From positions 1,240,001 to 1,304,000 of the forward strand of contig KN832871.1 in NCBI GenBank assembly GCA_000827325.1: DNA of 64,000 nucleotides. Direction: 5' to 3'. The stretch is from Oidiodendron maius Zn (taxonomy: Eukaryota > Ascomycota > Leotiomycetes > Myxotrichaceae). A model generated the notes under the pieces. The model made no database searches and was not told the DNA's origin. It saw nothing but the letters and a program-made list of their open reading frames with translations. The translations under genes were made by a program, and so were the position numbers. Shown here piece after piece: positions 1 through 11,514 of the stretch. How positions within the stretch are numbered: position 1 is the first letter of the stretch; each line of letters opens with the position of its first letter.

Positions 1-288
1 CAGCTACCTCTCGCCCGCGGAGGCCTCTCCTCCGCCCGGAATGTCTCCAATGCCCTACCTCCTGAGTACGGGCAGCGTCAGTTCCACTGGATTGCGCAAC
101 TGGCCAAGAAGTCCCGTCTCCAGCGCATATCCCTTATCCAATTTGGCGCTCAATCTATTCCCGGCGACCAGGGCGATCGGTGGGCCCCCGAAGCGCCAAC
201 CAAAAATAAAACATCGCCAATCAGGCCCATGCTCGAGCCATCGACGAAGCACATCCAGCTTCCAAGCGAGGGCGACGACATCTCGTAG
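1..288 (+). CDS. C-terminal end of a gene cut by the window edge
   Basis: Reading from base 1 in frame 1 gives 95 residues without a stop, ending at TAG 286-288. The peptide is mixed in composition and looks like a real protein tail: it contains ALPPEYGQRQFHWI, then a basic stretch (LAKKSRLQRISL), and ends ...SEGDDIS. The start and any upstream exons lie outside the window. Two other open frames overlap it (41-304 on + and 55-465 on -), but their predicted peptides are Arg/Ser/Pro-rich and unconvincing. The PPEYG-containing cytosolic tail faintly recalls fungal TMEM184/DUF300 (organic solute transporter alpha-like) membrane proteins, but that is memory-based and I do not assign it. Confidence 0.5.
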   Translation, partial: QLPLARGGLSSARNVSNALPPEYGQRQFHWIAQLAKKSRLQRISLIQFGAQSIPGDQGDRWAPEAPTKNKTSPIRPMLEPSTKHIQLPSEGDDIS

Positions 289-477
289 CCGCCGGGAGTC
301 GTGACTGGCTGGCATAGCTGATGCGGGCATGAAATGTCGCGGACAGCTCTGATCGCCTGGCCTATATTTGTTTCTCGGCGGGCGTCTACGCTGCAGATGG
401 CGCAAGGGGGCTCTGGTATAATAAACAGTTTCGTTTCCTCGCTCGCTCCTGAAAACCAGTCGCATTCACTTACGGGT

Positions 478-584
478 TGATTCCTTATTTCCTACCTTTC
501 TTTCGGTCGTGGTCTCTTCTCCATCTCTCCCATCTTTTATCTCTCTGTGCCTTCTTCTCTTTCCTTCTCACCCGCTCCCTCAGC
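478..584 (+). promoter_or_regulatory. pyrimidine-rich leader of the tetraspan gene
   Basis: About 100 bases directly before the ATG at 585 are strongly C/T biased on the coding strand, with runs such as TTTCTTTC and CTTCTTCTCTTTCC. Such CT-rich blocks around the transcription start are typical of filamentous fungal promoters. The function here is inferred from position and composition only. Confidence 0.5.
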
Positions 585-1306
585 ATGGCTACCAAGGAAC
601 AATATCAGCCTGATACCAGTGAGTTCGAGACACGAGAGCGGGCATTCGAGAAGAATATTCAGGTGACTCGCATGGCCGAGTCTGTTCGCCTTGCGTTGAT
701 GGTCGTCGCCCTGCTTGCTGGTCTGACCATTGTTGGCACCTCTGCCAATACGCTGTCAGTGTACGACAAGACGCACGTTAGCACTGACTTCCTCCTGCCC
801 CTCTCTGGAGTCTGGCCCAGCGAATTCGACCTCCGTCCTACTATTGCCCTCGTGACTTGCGGAACGATTATTGCCATCACCAGCGCCATTGCTCTAATTG
901 CCAGCAAGGCTTCCTCCGTAAGACCCCATACTTCATTTCATCTTTGCTTGATACTGACGGTCTCAATCAGATCAGATACAACCCCCTCATCCACAGCACC
1001 GTCTCCTGCATTGCGTCCGCCATCTGTCTCATTGCCGGCCTCGTCGGCACGTCCTTCTACTATGGCGTCAATAGGTCCGACACCGTCTTTTCGCTCCAGG
1101 CTTGGACCTGCCAGTTCTCTCACGTCCCTATGACCCAGGCACCACACTGGGGCGCGCTGTGCAAGGAGAGCAAGGCTGCGCTGTACCTCACCGTCATGAT
1201 CATCCCGCTAGAGGTCTTGGTGCTAGGCTTCTCCGCTTACGTATCGTCTGCTGAGAAGAAGCAGCTGGTTATCCGAGAGAGGAAGGGCAGCCCCGCTATG
1301 TCTTAA
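585..1306 (+). CDS. four-pass membrane protein, conserved fungal hypothetical
   Basis: Two exons, 585-917 and 971-1306, joined in phase 0 across a 53-nt GT-AG intron, give 222 residues. The start is the first ATG after the CT-rich leader, in the context CAGCATGG. Four hydrophobic segments are visible, at about residues 35-55, 86-106, 120-141 and 182-202. The N-terminus is polar and cytosol-like, and a short charged tail follows the last segment. The loop between segments 3 and 4 carries two cysteines (TC and LC) that could form a disulphide if lumenal or extracellular. The topology resembles small tetraspan fungal membrane proteins (SUR7/PalI- or MARVEL-like), but I recognise no family signature. 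The function is unknown. Confidence 0.8.
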
Positions 1307-1700
1307 GAAGCTGGTAGTAGGAGATCGTCGGAGGGATATACCCGATGGCATGGAATATGGGATGGGTATGCGGGAGTTGGTTTTATTTTAAATGCAAACT
1401 TGCTCCTTATCCCTAGCGGCTATGAATTGGTGTAATTGTAAACTCTTGAATGGGCAATCAAACATCGGTAGAAGGCACGTATTATTGATACGAACGAATA
1501 GTAAATGATTCGGTTACATCATATCTTATAGGGTGATATTCCCTTTCTAACCTTGGTAACGCCTACAATGTGCTTTTGATACGTGAATCTCTCAGGTATC
1601 TTCAATGCAAGTATGGATCGCAATACACCCAGCATTGCGATCTATACGCTCTAGCTTCTAAATCAAGAGTCTCGCACATGGAAGGGTTCCCTAAATCGTT
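1307..1700. other. convergent 3' spacer
   Basis: This spacer lies between the convergent tetraspan and dus1 genes. It is fairly AT-rich, with TTTTATTTTAAATG shortly after the first stop, and presumably holds both 3' UTRs. No gene was found. Confidence 0.5.
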
Positions 1701-3483
1701 CTATCCACAGACCAGTCCCTCCTTGGGGACGTCCACGGATTCTGTAGTGTTCCCAATTCTCTCCTCCATTATATGACCAGTTGGGACCACCGACTCCTTT
1801 TCAGCCTTCTGCGCCAGCTTCTCCAACTCCGCTTTCTCTTTTTTACTCAGAGTTAGACTCCCCTTCGCGAGCGCCTCCTTAGGCAGAGGCCGCACGTACG
1901 GCTGCACCACCCACCAGGGCCGCTTACACTCCCTCACCGTCCGTACAGAACTCTCATAATCCTCATTCCCATCTTGTGTCTCAACAGCATCTTCCTGCTT
2001 CGAATTTTTCAATTCCTCATCTTTCTCCAGCTCCTCCTTCCAGCTCTTGCCATCCGTGTCCTCATAGTCCCTCAGGCCCGTCTTCACGGCTTGCTCGACC
2101 AGCTGCAGGACTGCCTCGAAGTGTTCTATCTCCCCAGCTCGAGACCTTGCCAGGGCATCTCGGATATGGTGGTGTCTGGATACCAGCGGTCTCAGGAGAT
2201 GGAAGAGATGTGCTTGCATAGATAGGAGATTGGGGTTCGTCGTTTTCTCCTTTTTCTCCATCTTCTGCTTCTTCTTTGGCGGGCAATCCTCGTCTTCCGT
2301 TCCATCTTCTTTCCTATTGACTACAACCTCTTCTCGATCTGAAGGCAGATACAGTGGCTGTCTCTGTGGGGGAGAAACTTCAAGGACATACTTGTAAATT
2401 ATGTCCATGTATCTCCTGAAGACAGCATCCATTCTCCATCCGCCTTTGCCATCCCTTCCACGCCAATACTCCCTCCCTTCTTCGCCTACCGTCGGCGCAT
2501 CAGAGAATATAGCAGGGTCATACAGATTTCCTTCCGCGCTCATGACTCCGTCCACACCCGTTGCTTCTAAGCACCGATCGATATCCTCTCTCCGGAGTAT
2601 ATTCCCATTGGCAAAGAGGACGGTCTCTTTCGGCAACTGCTCTCTCAAGTAACGAATAACACTCCAATCTGCAAGCCCTGTCTTATGGCCCTTCTGATCT
2701 CTGTGTCTCCCATGGACTGTGAGGATGCTAGCTCCAGCATTCAGAACGTTCCGGGCGTATTCCAGTGTCTTCTCCTTTGTCTCCAGGATCCGAATTTTAG
2801 CCGTGACGGGCACATCTAAATTCTTATGTAGCTTATTTATCAATGCATATATGAGTTCTTGATCTTCCTGTAAGAAGGCACCGTATTTGCCTCTCCGCGC
2901 TATACCTTGAGGACATCCGAGATTCAAGTCAACGGCGTCGCAGAACGGCGCCACGAACCTCGCTGCTTGTAGCAGCTCATCAGGGTCGTTAGCACAGAAT
3001 TGTGTGAATAATGGCCTGTCGATTGAGGGGTTACCGTCTAGATATAGAGAAGAGGGTTGAGGTGGGAGGGTTGTGGGGTCGGGATGTGCGACGAGGGAGG
3101 AACGGAGAGGTTGAAAGTGACTGTCTCGAAATTTGGCCGTTTCTGTGAACATTCTTGCATGGAGCATCGGGGTATATGCAAGGAGATCTTTAGACGTCGG
3201 AGGCAGGAAAGAATGGCTTAGCATACGCCACGCCTACGTAGAATTTGGTCAATAGGTTTTGCGCCACGAGGCAATCTGAAAGGGGCCATACGAATTCGGA
3301 TTGATCAACCATGGGTGCTAGAACGAACTTTGGGCTGCCAATGCTTTCATAGAATGCTCGCCCATGAAGCTTCTTGCCCGACGCAGGTGGCGAAGCTGGT
3401 GCAACATTATTCGCAGCGGTTCTGGTCGACGAGTCGGTCGACATCGCCGCACCGAAGGCCGAGCTATCCTGAGAAAGCACCAT
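1701..3483 (-). CDS. dus1: tRNA-dihydrouridine synthase (Dus1 type)
   Basis: Flavoprotein that reduces uridines in the tRNA D-loop; by family, Dus1 acts on U16/U17 with FMN and NAD(P)H. The exons on the minus strand are 3483-3292 and 3233-1701, split by a 58-nt intron. Splicing joins QSEF to AWRML and restores the conserved FMN-barrel strand LAPMVDQSEFAWR. The product is 574 residues. The family active-site cysteine sits in LGCPQG (about residue 171), followed by RRGKYGAFLQ, and the HGR of VHGRHR is also present. The C-terminal third is low in conservation, lysine- and glutamate-rich, and has a possible nuclear signal (PPKKKQK). The start at 3483 is the first ATG in the frame; the open frame extends upstream but without one. 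The gene converges on the tetraspan gene. Confidence 0.92.
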
Positions 3484-4490
3484 GATGGTTCGTAGAAGAG
3501 AAACAGTTGGTTGCCGGGTGCCGGCCCACAGCCTAGGAATCAATACAATAGCAGCCACGGTAGCAGAGTTGTCTGAGGTGGGATATGGAGTTGAGGGTGC
3601 AGAGAGACGCACTCAGATTAAAAAACTTTTAGCGCCTTGCTGACAAGGCTGGACTCGACCAAACGAGGCTACGTTTCCTATTCAATATTGGTTCATATAT
3701 TAACCAGGCGTGACGTTTCTTGAATGCGTATTCTGGGACTGCTGTTGTGATATATCACCGTAGAAGAGCATTACAAAGATTCTGTTAAGCAGCCTCTGGA
3801 GTTACCCTCTGGAGTTACCACCGGGAGGGATATTGTTTTAAGCGTCACATGAAAGAGCATCGGGTAAGGGAAGATACTTCTGCAGTCAAACAAGAGGTCA
3901 TTTAATTATGAGAAGCACCCATGCTCTCCGCATCTCTCTTAAACACTAGGTAGGGCAAGCGCTCAAGTACGATGCGATGCAAAGAGGAGACTATGTAGAC
4001 TGATAGTGAAGGAAACCTGGATCAAGAGAGATCCACCTGAAATGCAGTAAAGCAATTAATAACATCAAAGCCGCACAGTAGAAAGAAGCCGCCAAGACTG
4101 AGACTTTTAAAGCGCAAATTGCCATAGCTCTCGCAGCTATAAATCAGACTGCCAGCCCCAGCACGTAAGAGTGCTAATATTTCCTCCCAGACTGCAGAAG
4201 CTTGCACAGCATGATATATCTCATGTCTTCTCTGGTTCGTGAATCTTTCCGTGTGGTCTTTTGAGTGTATGCGCGTAAAACAGACGGCCAACGCCAGTCT
4301 AATGAAAGAAGATCGAGATCGACCAAATCGCTCAGACCAAATCGCTCAGATGTGAATGACTCCAAACACCGTAAAATGCGAGTCCTGAAAACGCCTTGGG
4401 ATTCTGAAAGAGTCATGGCAGCATACTCAATTGCCATGAAATGCTGAGAAGGTATCATGGGCCAAAGGAGTGGCCGTAATCGTGGTTTCG
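3484..4490. other. intergenic region, dus1 upstream side
   Basis: About 1 kb between two minus-strand genes. It should contain the dus1 promoter and the 3' UTR of the gene ending at 4491. Only short frames without fungal splice structure are present. The one notable element is a 14-bp tandem duplication at 4321-4348. Confidence 0.4.
4321..4348. repeat. 14-bp perfect tandem duplication
   Basis: The unit GACCAAATCGCTCA occurs twice head to tail, followed by a partial third copy (GA). It lies in non-coding DNA between two minus-strand genes. Confidence 0.9.
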
Positions 4491-7246
4491 TCAGAAAAAG
4501 TGCGTGTATATTTTGGAGTTCTCATGCACTTCCATCTCCTATGGCCGGAGTTAGCACCATAATTAAAGGGACATCAATAGACCTACCATTTTGAAAGTGT
4601 TGAGTTCCTCCTTGATCTGCTGAGCCAGCATGGGTGTTAGACGGTTGCACGTGGCAATGTCACCCCTACGGTCATACTCTCCGCTTGGCCAGGTATCGTG
4701 GAACTGAATACGGGGGCTGAAGGTGGCATTACGCTTGGCTCCTGGAGGAGTAGAAGGCACGCTCTTGGAATTACCCTGGAACCGCAAGGCAGACATGAAA
4801 TAGTCCTCGCCACCAAGAGTGACTGATCCAGTCCTCCTATGACCCTGTTCATCATTGGGGGTGCTCGGAGTCGAAGAGACCGGCGAGTCGTTGACATGTG
4901 GAATGTGCGGCAGCTGGAAGCTGGGAGATTTGCCATCACCTTCGGGGCGGATGACAGGCGAAACATTGCCAGAGTCCGTCCCAGTACCTGCAGAAGATTA
5001 GCATAATTCAAGTTATAATAGATATACCAACTAACGTTTCAGGATTCCTTTCTTAACAGCCGCTAGGACTTCAGCACGCTCCTTCTCGCCACCAACAATG
5101 CTTCGTCTGGCTCCTGAATCTTCCGTTCCGGAGCTACCAAGTCGCTCGCTGTTCACACTGCCAGCAGCCACTGCATCTACTGAGTTCCTCTCCAGCTTGG
5201 GAAAGCCAGTGCCACCGCCAACATGATCGTGGGGATTTGCGTTTACATTCACCTTCTCCCTCTCTGCCTCAACAGTAACCATAGATACTTGGGCCTGGCT
5301 AACCTTTGGTGGAGCGGTGTCCGCGGGAGCTCCAACGATGGATTTCGGGCGGAACAGCCCAACGAGAGATCGCGTGGATTTCTTCATGCCCTTGCCCATC
5401 TTTCGGATCATTATGGAGGCAGACGAAGCAGTCGACGATATAGAAATGTTATCGGTCGACCCAGAGAAGAAATTGCCCTGTCCAGAGTAGATTCCAGAAC
5501 CGATACCAGCAGCTTCTTGTCGTTCAGCGATTCTCGCTTGTTCAGCTTCCCGCTCGTCTTCATCCTTGTCCTTGGCAAGCTTGGCCTTATCGGCGGCGGC
5601 TGCTGCTGCTATTGCATTATTGGCAGCACTGTTCTCAGCGGAGGCTTTACGCAGCTCTGCAGCGCTTCCAAAGGAGAAGGCTCTCCGCAGTCGCGAAGTT
5701 TTATTCTTCTTGCCATCTTTATCGCTCACAGCTGCTAGTTGTTTGGCAGCGGGACTTGAGGCCTTTGCGCCGTTGACGACTTGTGCATAGGTTGGCTTGG
5801 ACGGCGCATGGAGGGCCGCAGTTACAGCCGAGGCGAACGAATCCTTCGAAGTGAGTGACTCGGGGCTCATTGCCATCGGCTTCGACAGGGGCGATGGGTT
5901 GGCAACTCTTTTAGCGGCCTCGGACGAGGAACCACGAGGAGGAATATTTACAAGCTTCGGGATATCATTTCGAGAGGTTTGGTTCACAACGAGGCTCGCA
6001 GAGAGGGAGGAAGAGGAAGGAGCGGGGTTCACTGTTGCCATCGAAGATAGGTTTGCATCTCGCTTTGCCTGAATCCGCGTTAGCGCAGTTAGCGAGATAC
6101 AGGACCGCCCGGTCGGTTACAGCAATGGAGGGGCGACCACACCGGGCGGAAATTTCAAGGACTTACAGAATTCGGGCGAGAGCGATGGCTGCTTCGAGTA
6201 GAATCAACGCTATCGCTGCTATTGTTGCGGCCATGCGAAGAGCCCGGTCGCAGAGTAACTATTGGAGAACTGCGCAGAGGGTGTTGCTGCTGCTGATGAT
6301 CAATTCGGCCATTAGCGCTGCTCACTTGGCGTGACCCCTGTTGCTGCAATCCTCCAAGAGGATTTACACCGTCATACGAGTACCGATCAGCTTCAATCGT
6401 GTGGATGCTGCGACGGCGATATTTGGCCGCCTGATCCTTGCTCGCCAGTAGATTCAACTGCATATCATCGGCAGCGACGCCTAGAGTGGAACCTCTAGCG
6501 AGCGTCTGCTTTAAGGCCAGTGTCGCTGGCATGGCAGAACCTTGCTTGGCATTATTCAGGGCTGGCGTAGTTTGTTGGGTGCTGCTTCCGTAGAACTGCT
6601 TAACATTCGGCATGGACGAGCCAAACGAGTTGGATGGGGCCACAGGGACCGATTCTGCACGACGATTATTCGGTCGGCGATATCGATCAGGAGAGATCTT
6701 GGTCGTTGTCGAAGCGACTTGAGGGGAAAGCGAGGTAGAGGTAGACATTGTCAGCTGGGGAGATCTATTTGCGGTTCGAGCAGGAGTAGATGAGTCGTCT
6801 TTCGAGCCAGTTTTCTGACCTAAAGGGGACAGGTCCGAGGAAGACGAGGACGACGCGGTAGAGATCGAGGCAGTAGCAGGATAACGAGATCTGTTTGCCG
6901 CCGTCCCCGAATCGTACGTCGGGACTCCAAGGGCAGAGGAAGATCTCTGTTCCGGTCGAAGATGAGGTCCATTGGCAGTCCGAGGGCTGGGCAGCAGTGC
7001 AGGAGTGCGGGTGAACGCATACGGAGCGATGGGTTCCAACGTTGTATGTCCACGGTAAGTTGGAGCCATGCTGTTGCTCATCCCGTGGAAGCTGTTCCGA
7101 TGTACCTGGGCGAGATTTGGGGCGTATTGGTGATGGGCTGAGGCCTGCGAAGAGGATTGAAGGATCCCCGACGCGGAAGATGGACGCGTCTGGAGCATGG
7201 TGACGGTGCCAGACTGTTGTGGGTATGCCTGAACAAGAGCGGCCAT
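4491..7246 (-). CDS. Ser/Pro-rich protein with Bni4-like C-terminus (candidate PP1 regulator)
   Basis: Four exons on the minus strand (7246-6167, 6068-5036, 4987-4587, 4538-4491) give 853 residues; all joins keep phase. The start is the first true ATG (MAALVQAY). Residues 1-700 are low-complexity, rich in Ser, Pro, Gln and Ala, with no enzymatic domain. The last ~60 residues are compact and look conserved: an RVxF-type PP1-docking sequence RIQF (about 797-800), then DTWPSGEYDRRG, TCNRLTPMLAQQIKEEL, and the end KIYTHFF. From memory this resembles the C-terminal Glc7 (PP1)-binding domain of yeast Bni4, which places PP1 at septin and chitin-synthase sites. The final 48-nt coding exon is found only by splicing and supplies the THFF end. 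The family assignment is inference; the gene structure is firm. Confidence 0.75.
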
Positions 7247-10213
7247 ACTGTGGCTCAAGTGCCAACTCTGGATGTTCGAGAAGCCGCGATTGTCGTTATG
7301 CTGGTTATGACTTCATCCGTGCTTCGAGGTCGAGACGTGAAGTTGTCGATACTAGATCGTAATTAGAAGGGAGGAGTCTATTAAAAAGGTGCTGTCAGTG
7401 AATTGTGTCCAGACGATGGCTCAGTTGGGGTTCTGGAGCGTAATGTTGATGACCCGAAGTCACCATGCACGCGTTGGATTAGGCGGACGGAATGAAGGGG
7501 GAACCAACCGTTTAAATAAAACAGTCAGAGAAAGAGTATTATTACGAAGATGGAAATCAACACGAGTTAACGGTTGATGCAGAGGACGAATCGAAGAGGG
7601 TAGACGCTGTTGGCGAGGAGGACGGGGGAATGGAAGGACTTCGCGTCAGGTAGGACACACTTTTACCGTGGTTCTGGAAGACGCTGGACCGAGCACGACG
7701 CCCACAATGGATGAGTATAGCGATGCCACGACAGAGGTGAAGTCTGTCGATAATGTCGTCGATGGCCACAAAAGATTATGGAGAGGGTAGTAGGAGCGTC
7801 CCTCTGGTCGGATTCGTCGGGTGGGGATTGCTCTCGGTCAGGAGAAGCGATGGTTGGCCAGAGGAATGAAACAGAAGAATGCTGGGCAGGACAAAAGGGA
7901 CGAGATGGGGGCGAGCAGGACAAACACGACAAGGAAACGGGGAAGGAAAGATTGGTGATGCAGAGGAGATGGGAAGGGGAAGAAGGATCTCAACACAGTG
8001 GAAAGAATTGTGGTCCACGAGGAGAGAGTGTGTGAGAAGAGACGGTAACAATCCCAGCGAGAGCATGAGTGAGGAGGAGTTTACGGCTTTACAGGAGGTG
8101 ATGATGGAGCAGGGGGGGCTTAGAGACCAACGCTAGGCGATTTCCGGAATGCCCCCCCCCCAGCATCCAGGTCGAGGGCGAGAGAAAGCAAGCCTTTACG
8201 AAGTGTTGCTGCGAACAAGCAGCGCCTGTTACACACAGCGCGATGCTGGCACTCCACTCCCGCGAACCTTGGCCTGCCCGGCGACGTATTCGTCATTGCT
8301 TTTCCCTGCGAATTGCTGCCAGGCTGCGCGCCCCGCGTACCAGACCCCATCTTGTCCTGCCTTGGACTCGAGTTTCTCGAGGATTCCCGACCTCTCTACG
8401 TCCTCTCAGGGTCCGACACCCTGTCGGAGGAGGCGGAGATCATACGAAGGATACAAGCACGCGCGCTCAATCTATGGCGGGGAGGGACGGGGGGCTCGTA
8501 ATCCTTCGACGCAGCCGGCCACCCCTTCTTCCAGATTATTCGAAAGTACGAAAGGACAGTACATAAATTGGTCGCAGCACTTCCTCGCTTTCCTCCTCTT
8601 GGCATTCATCCCAGGTTTGCTGGGAGAGAAAAAGGGGGCGCAACTGTCACTATGCGACGGCGCAAGGAGCCTGCCGCATTCAACTCACCCATGTCAGTAG
8701 ATGGCACAGTGCTGCTTTGGAAATGGTTTGAAACGATTGACGACTGCTTATTCCCATTGCCTAATATAGACCCCCCTGAGAGCAATGGAACCGAGATATG
8801 TCTCTGTTCTGCAGCTGCATGTATTTGTACAAAAGTGCAGCACGGGGCCGCGTCCTCAGCAAGAGTCGGCGCCGAAGTGGTTAGTGGTACTCTTGTCTAG
8901 GATGCCGATTCCGTGCTGCCGTAAAATGGAAAGGAGGTAACTTACAGCGCGGGAGGGTTTTTTTGCGTCTGGTGTCGCGGTGGACCAGAATACCTCCAGC
9001 CACGGCCTTTCCTTGGCGGCGAGGGCTTTGCCACGGGCCAAGTACTGTAGCTGGTCCTTCGCGGCGCCGATTACCGATTAGGCACTTGCGCTCTCACGAT
9101 CCATCCGTCGATGGTGACATCGAGGGGATATTGCGATGGCCCGTGGCCTATCTCTCCAAGATTTGTTTGCTGATCGCAGGTGGGGGGCCAAACCGCTGAG
9201 TGAGAGGAAGCCAGAGGGCTTGCCGCAACTCCCTTAGCAGAGAGCGAGAGCCAGTCTCGTATTCAGAGACAGCGTGTGAAAAGGCGTGAAGGGCGGTGTC
9301 GTGGTGGGATAAAAAGGTCTGTCGCACCTTATCTACAGCCCATTCCTCGAAGATGCCTCCTCTCCAAATCTTTCTCAGGTTCTGCAAGAAGTCATGTATT
9401 GATGTGCACGGCGCCGCGACTGACCGACCCTAACGCTGCCATCATCAAGAACAGTAGCGGGTTCACTGGCGCCGGTCTAGAGTGCGGCATGATTTAATGC
9501 TGGACGATCGTTCAAGATCGCTGGCCAGTAGCGGCTAGCTACGAGCGTGGTGGAGACGGTAAGCCGCTTTCTCCAAACTCTCTACGAGGATCGTATCGTA
9601 GGCTTTTCGTACCTGGGCCTGTAAAATATAGGGGGAATACCCACAACCTCGCAGTTCGGCCGGCCACAATATTGTTTCTGCCCCTCCAGATTGCGCCCCT
9701 CTGATGAGTATATGTCAGCGTCCTGAATTTGGGCGTGAGGAGGTATGCTGGGCAAAGCAACCAGCACCAATAGACCCTTCACTATCTGACCCCTGCAGTG
9801 ACTGATTTTCCCCAGGTGCAAGGCTGTTGCGTGTGCCACTAACCACAGACTCCCTATCAATACGAGACTAGCAACACACTCGCGATTACTCTGCTGCGAT
9901 GATATTACCTGTGTCTGTATCTGGTCGGATTGGTGGACCCTGACACATCATGGTTCTCGATCAAGATCTCTGGTCTCCGCAATGACGGGTGTAAGCTGCC
10001 TAGGTACCTAGGCACAATATCTGTGAGGTCTAGGCAAGGATCACCGAGGCTCGGAGAAAGTCGAGAGATGTTTCCGATATATTCACGTGACCATTTTTTG
10101 CTCCTGGGCTGGATCTTAGTGCCTGAGGCGTAAATACAGAATATCTCAGCCTCGTCGCGGAATGCTTGCGAAGCAAAATCAACAGCCGCTTCTCAATCAA
10201 GAAATCCGCAACC
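7247..10213. other. 3 kb divergent intergenic region
   Basis: This region lies between the divergent Bni4-like gene and swc5. It has many short overlapping frames on both strands, a C9-10 homopolymer near 8151-8161, and purine-rich blocks (7780-8120) on the plus strand that would be pyrimidine-rich in the leader of the minus-strand gene. I see no spliced gene, tRNA or transposon. It probably holds a long 5' leader plus two promoters. A palindromic E-box TCACGTGA lies at 10083-10090. Confidence 0.4.
10083..10090. promoter_or_regulatory. TCACGTGA palindrome upstream of swc5
   Basis: A perfect 8-bp E-box palindrome 124 bp before the swc5 ATG. CACGTG cores bind bHLH factors in fungi (Cbf1 and others). 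The same octamer occurs upstream of the Yta7 gene at 14417. Function is inferred from motif and position. Confidence 0.4.
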
Positions 10214-11320
10214 ATGCCGCCAGACACCATCCTCGATGACGAAGACTACGGGCACTCTTCTGATGATTCTGACTTCGCGCCCGATGCTCTACCAGCCGAA
10301 GGCGAGGATGAATCTTCGGACGAGGATTCCGAACCCGCAGAGGCATTGACAGTGAAGAAGGGCAAACCAAGATCCACCAAGAGAAAAAGAGGGCAGGATG
10401 ACGAGGCTGAAGACGCAGGGTTTGAAAATTCCGGGGATGAGGCGATCATCGAGAAGGGCCTCAAGAAACAGAAGAAGAAGAACAAGGAAGCCGATGAAGT
10501 TGAGGGTGGCGAGGGGGGCCTGATCAAAACAAGGAGTATGCGAGCTTTGGAGTATGCACTTCTCTGCTATGAACATGTGTAGAGGGATGCTAACGTCAAC
10601 TGTAGGAAGACTGAGAAGAGACTTCATGTTGATATATCTGCCGCAACGGTAGATGTCGATGCGCTATGGGCAGAGATGACATCGGGCAAGACGAAGCCCA
10701 AGAGAAGCGAAAACGACCTGTCCGGCACTGTCGACATGCCAATTGGCTCGCAGGGTTCTTTGAGCCCGAAATCTAGCCGGAACGGCGTTCCGTCGAAGGA
10801 TGTCCTAAAAGAGGCGCCGAGTACTATGGACAATGAACCCGATTCGATGATAATGATCAAGCGGACATATAATTTCGCCGGGCAGGTTCACACCGAGCAG
10901 AAGCTCGTTCCACGAGATTCTGCAGAAGCAAAGCTGTTTCTAGCTTCTCAGGATGCGGTTGTAGATCCGTTGGAAGGGGATAGCTCGTTACTATTAGTAA
11001 AACCCAAGAGGCCTACAAAGAAAGCGCGGAGGTCGGTCTTCGAGCCCCTAATAGAACTGCCACGGAGGACAGACTTGCACTTCGGCATAAGGAAGGATAC
11101 AGGAATAGAAATTACTGCACTAGGGAAGGATGCAAAGAAACTCAATACAGTGGAGAAGAGCGCGATGGACTGGGCGGGCTTTGTGGATAAGGAGGGTATC
11201 AAGGACGACCTGACAGCTGCCAGCAAATCTAGAGGCGCATATAAGGCGAGGCAAGAATTTTTGGCAAGGGTGGAGCAAAAAAAAGATGAGGAAGCACGCA
11301 GGGCCCGGGGGTTAGTGTGA
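10214..11320 (+). CDS. swc5: SWR1-complex subunit Swc5 (BCNT-C domain)
   Basis: Nuclear subunit of the SWR1 remodeller, which exchanges H2A for H2A.Z; by family, Swc5 supports the exchange reaction. Exons 10214-10551 and 10606-11320 are joined across a 54-nt intron with a clear branch sequence TGCTAAC, giving 350 residues. The N-terminal third is highly acidic (DDEDY, EDESSDEDSE) and then lysine-rich, as in Swc5/CFDP1 histone-binding arms. The C-terminal ~80 residues form the BCNT domain, with MDWAGFVDKEGIKDDL centred on Trp ~300 and a trailing RQEFLARV helix. The start lies in ACCATGCC. The gene converges on the GST gene, with only 194 bp between the stop codons. Confidence 0.9.
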
Positions 11321-11514
11321 TATTCCAATATGTGATAATGATGTAATGCCTGTATGCCCCCGCATTGAAACAGGGTGCTATAGTAGATGCTACAATGGAA
11401 GAAATGCGGTTCGGCCAGGTTTGTGCCAAGAACCATACACAGGAATTTGCCTACCCCACAGAATTCGTGTACCCTGATAAAAGTACCGCTTTATTCACAC
11501 TCACTCTTTACTCT

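Noticed and set aside
55-465. 136-codon minus-strand frame at the left edge with a true ATG
   Set aside because: It is antisense to a more protein-like plus-strand tail, and its peptide is strongly Arg-rich.
8149-8700. 183-codon frame starting beside a poly-C run
   Set aside because: The start is embedded in the homopolymer, two other frames of similar length overlap it, and there is no recognisable domain.
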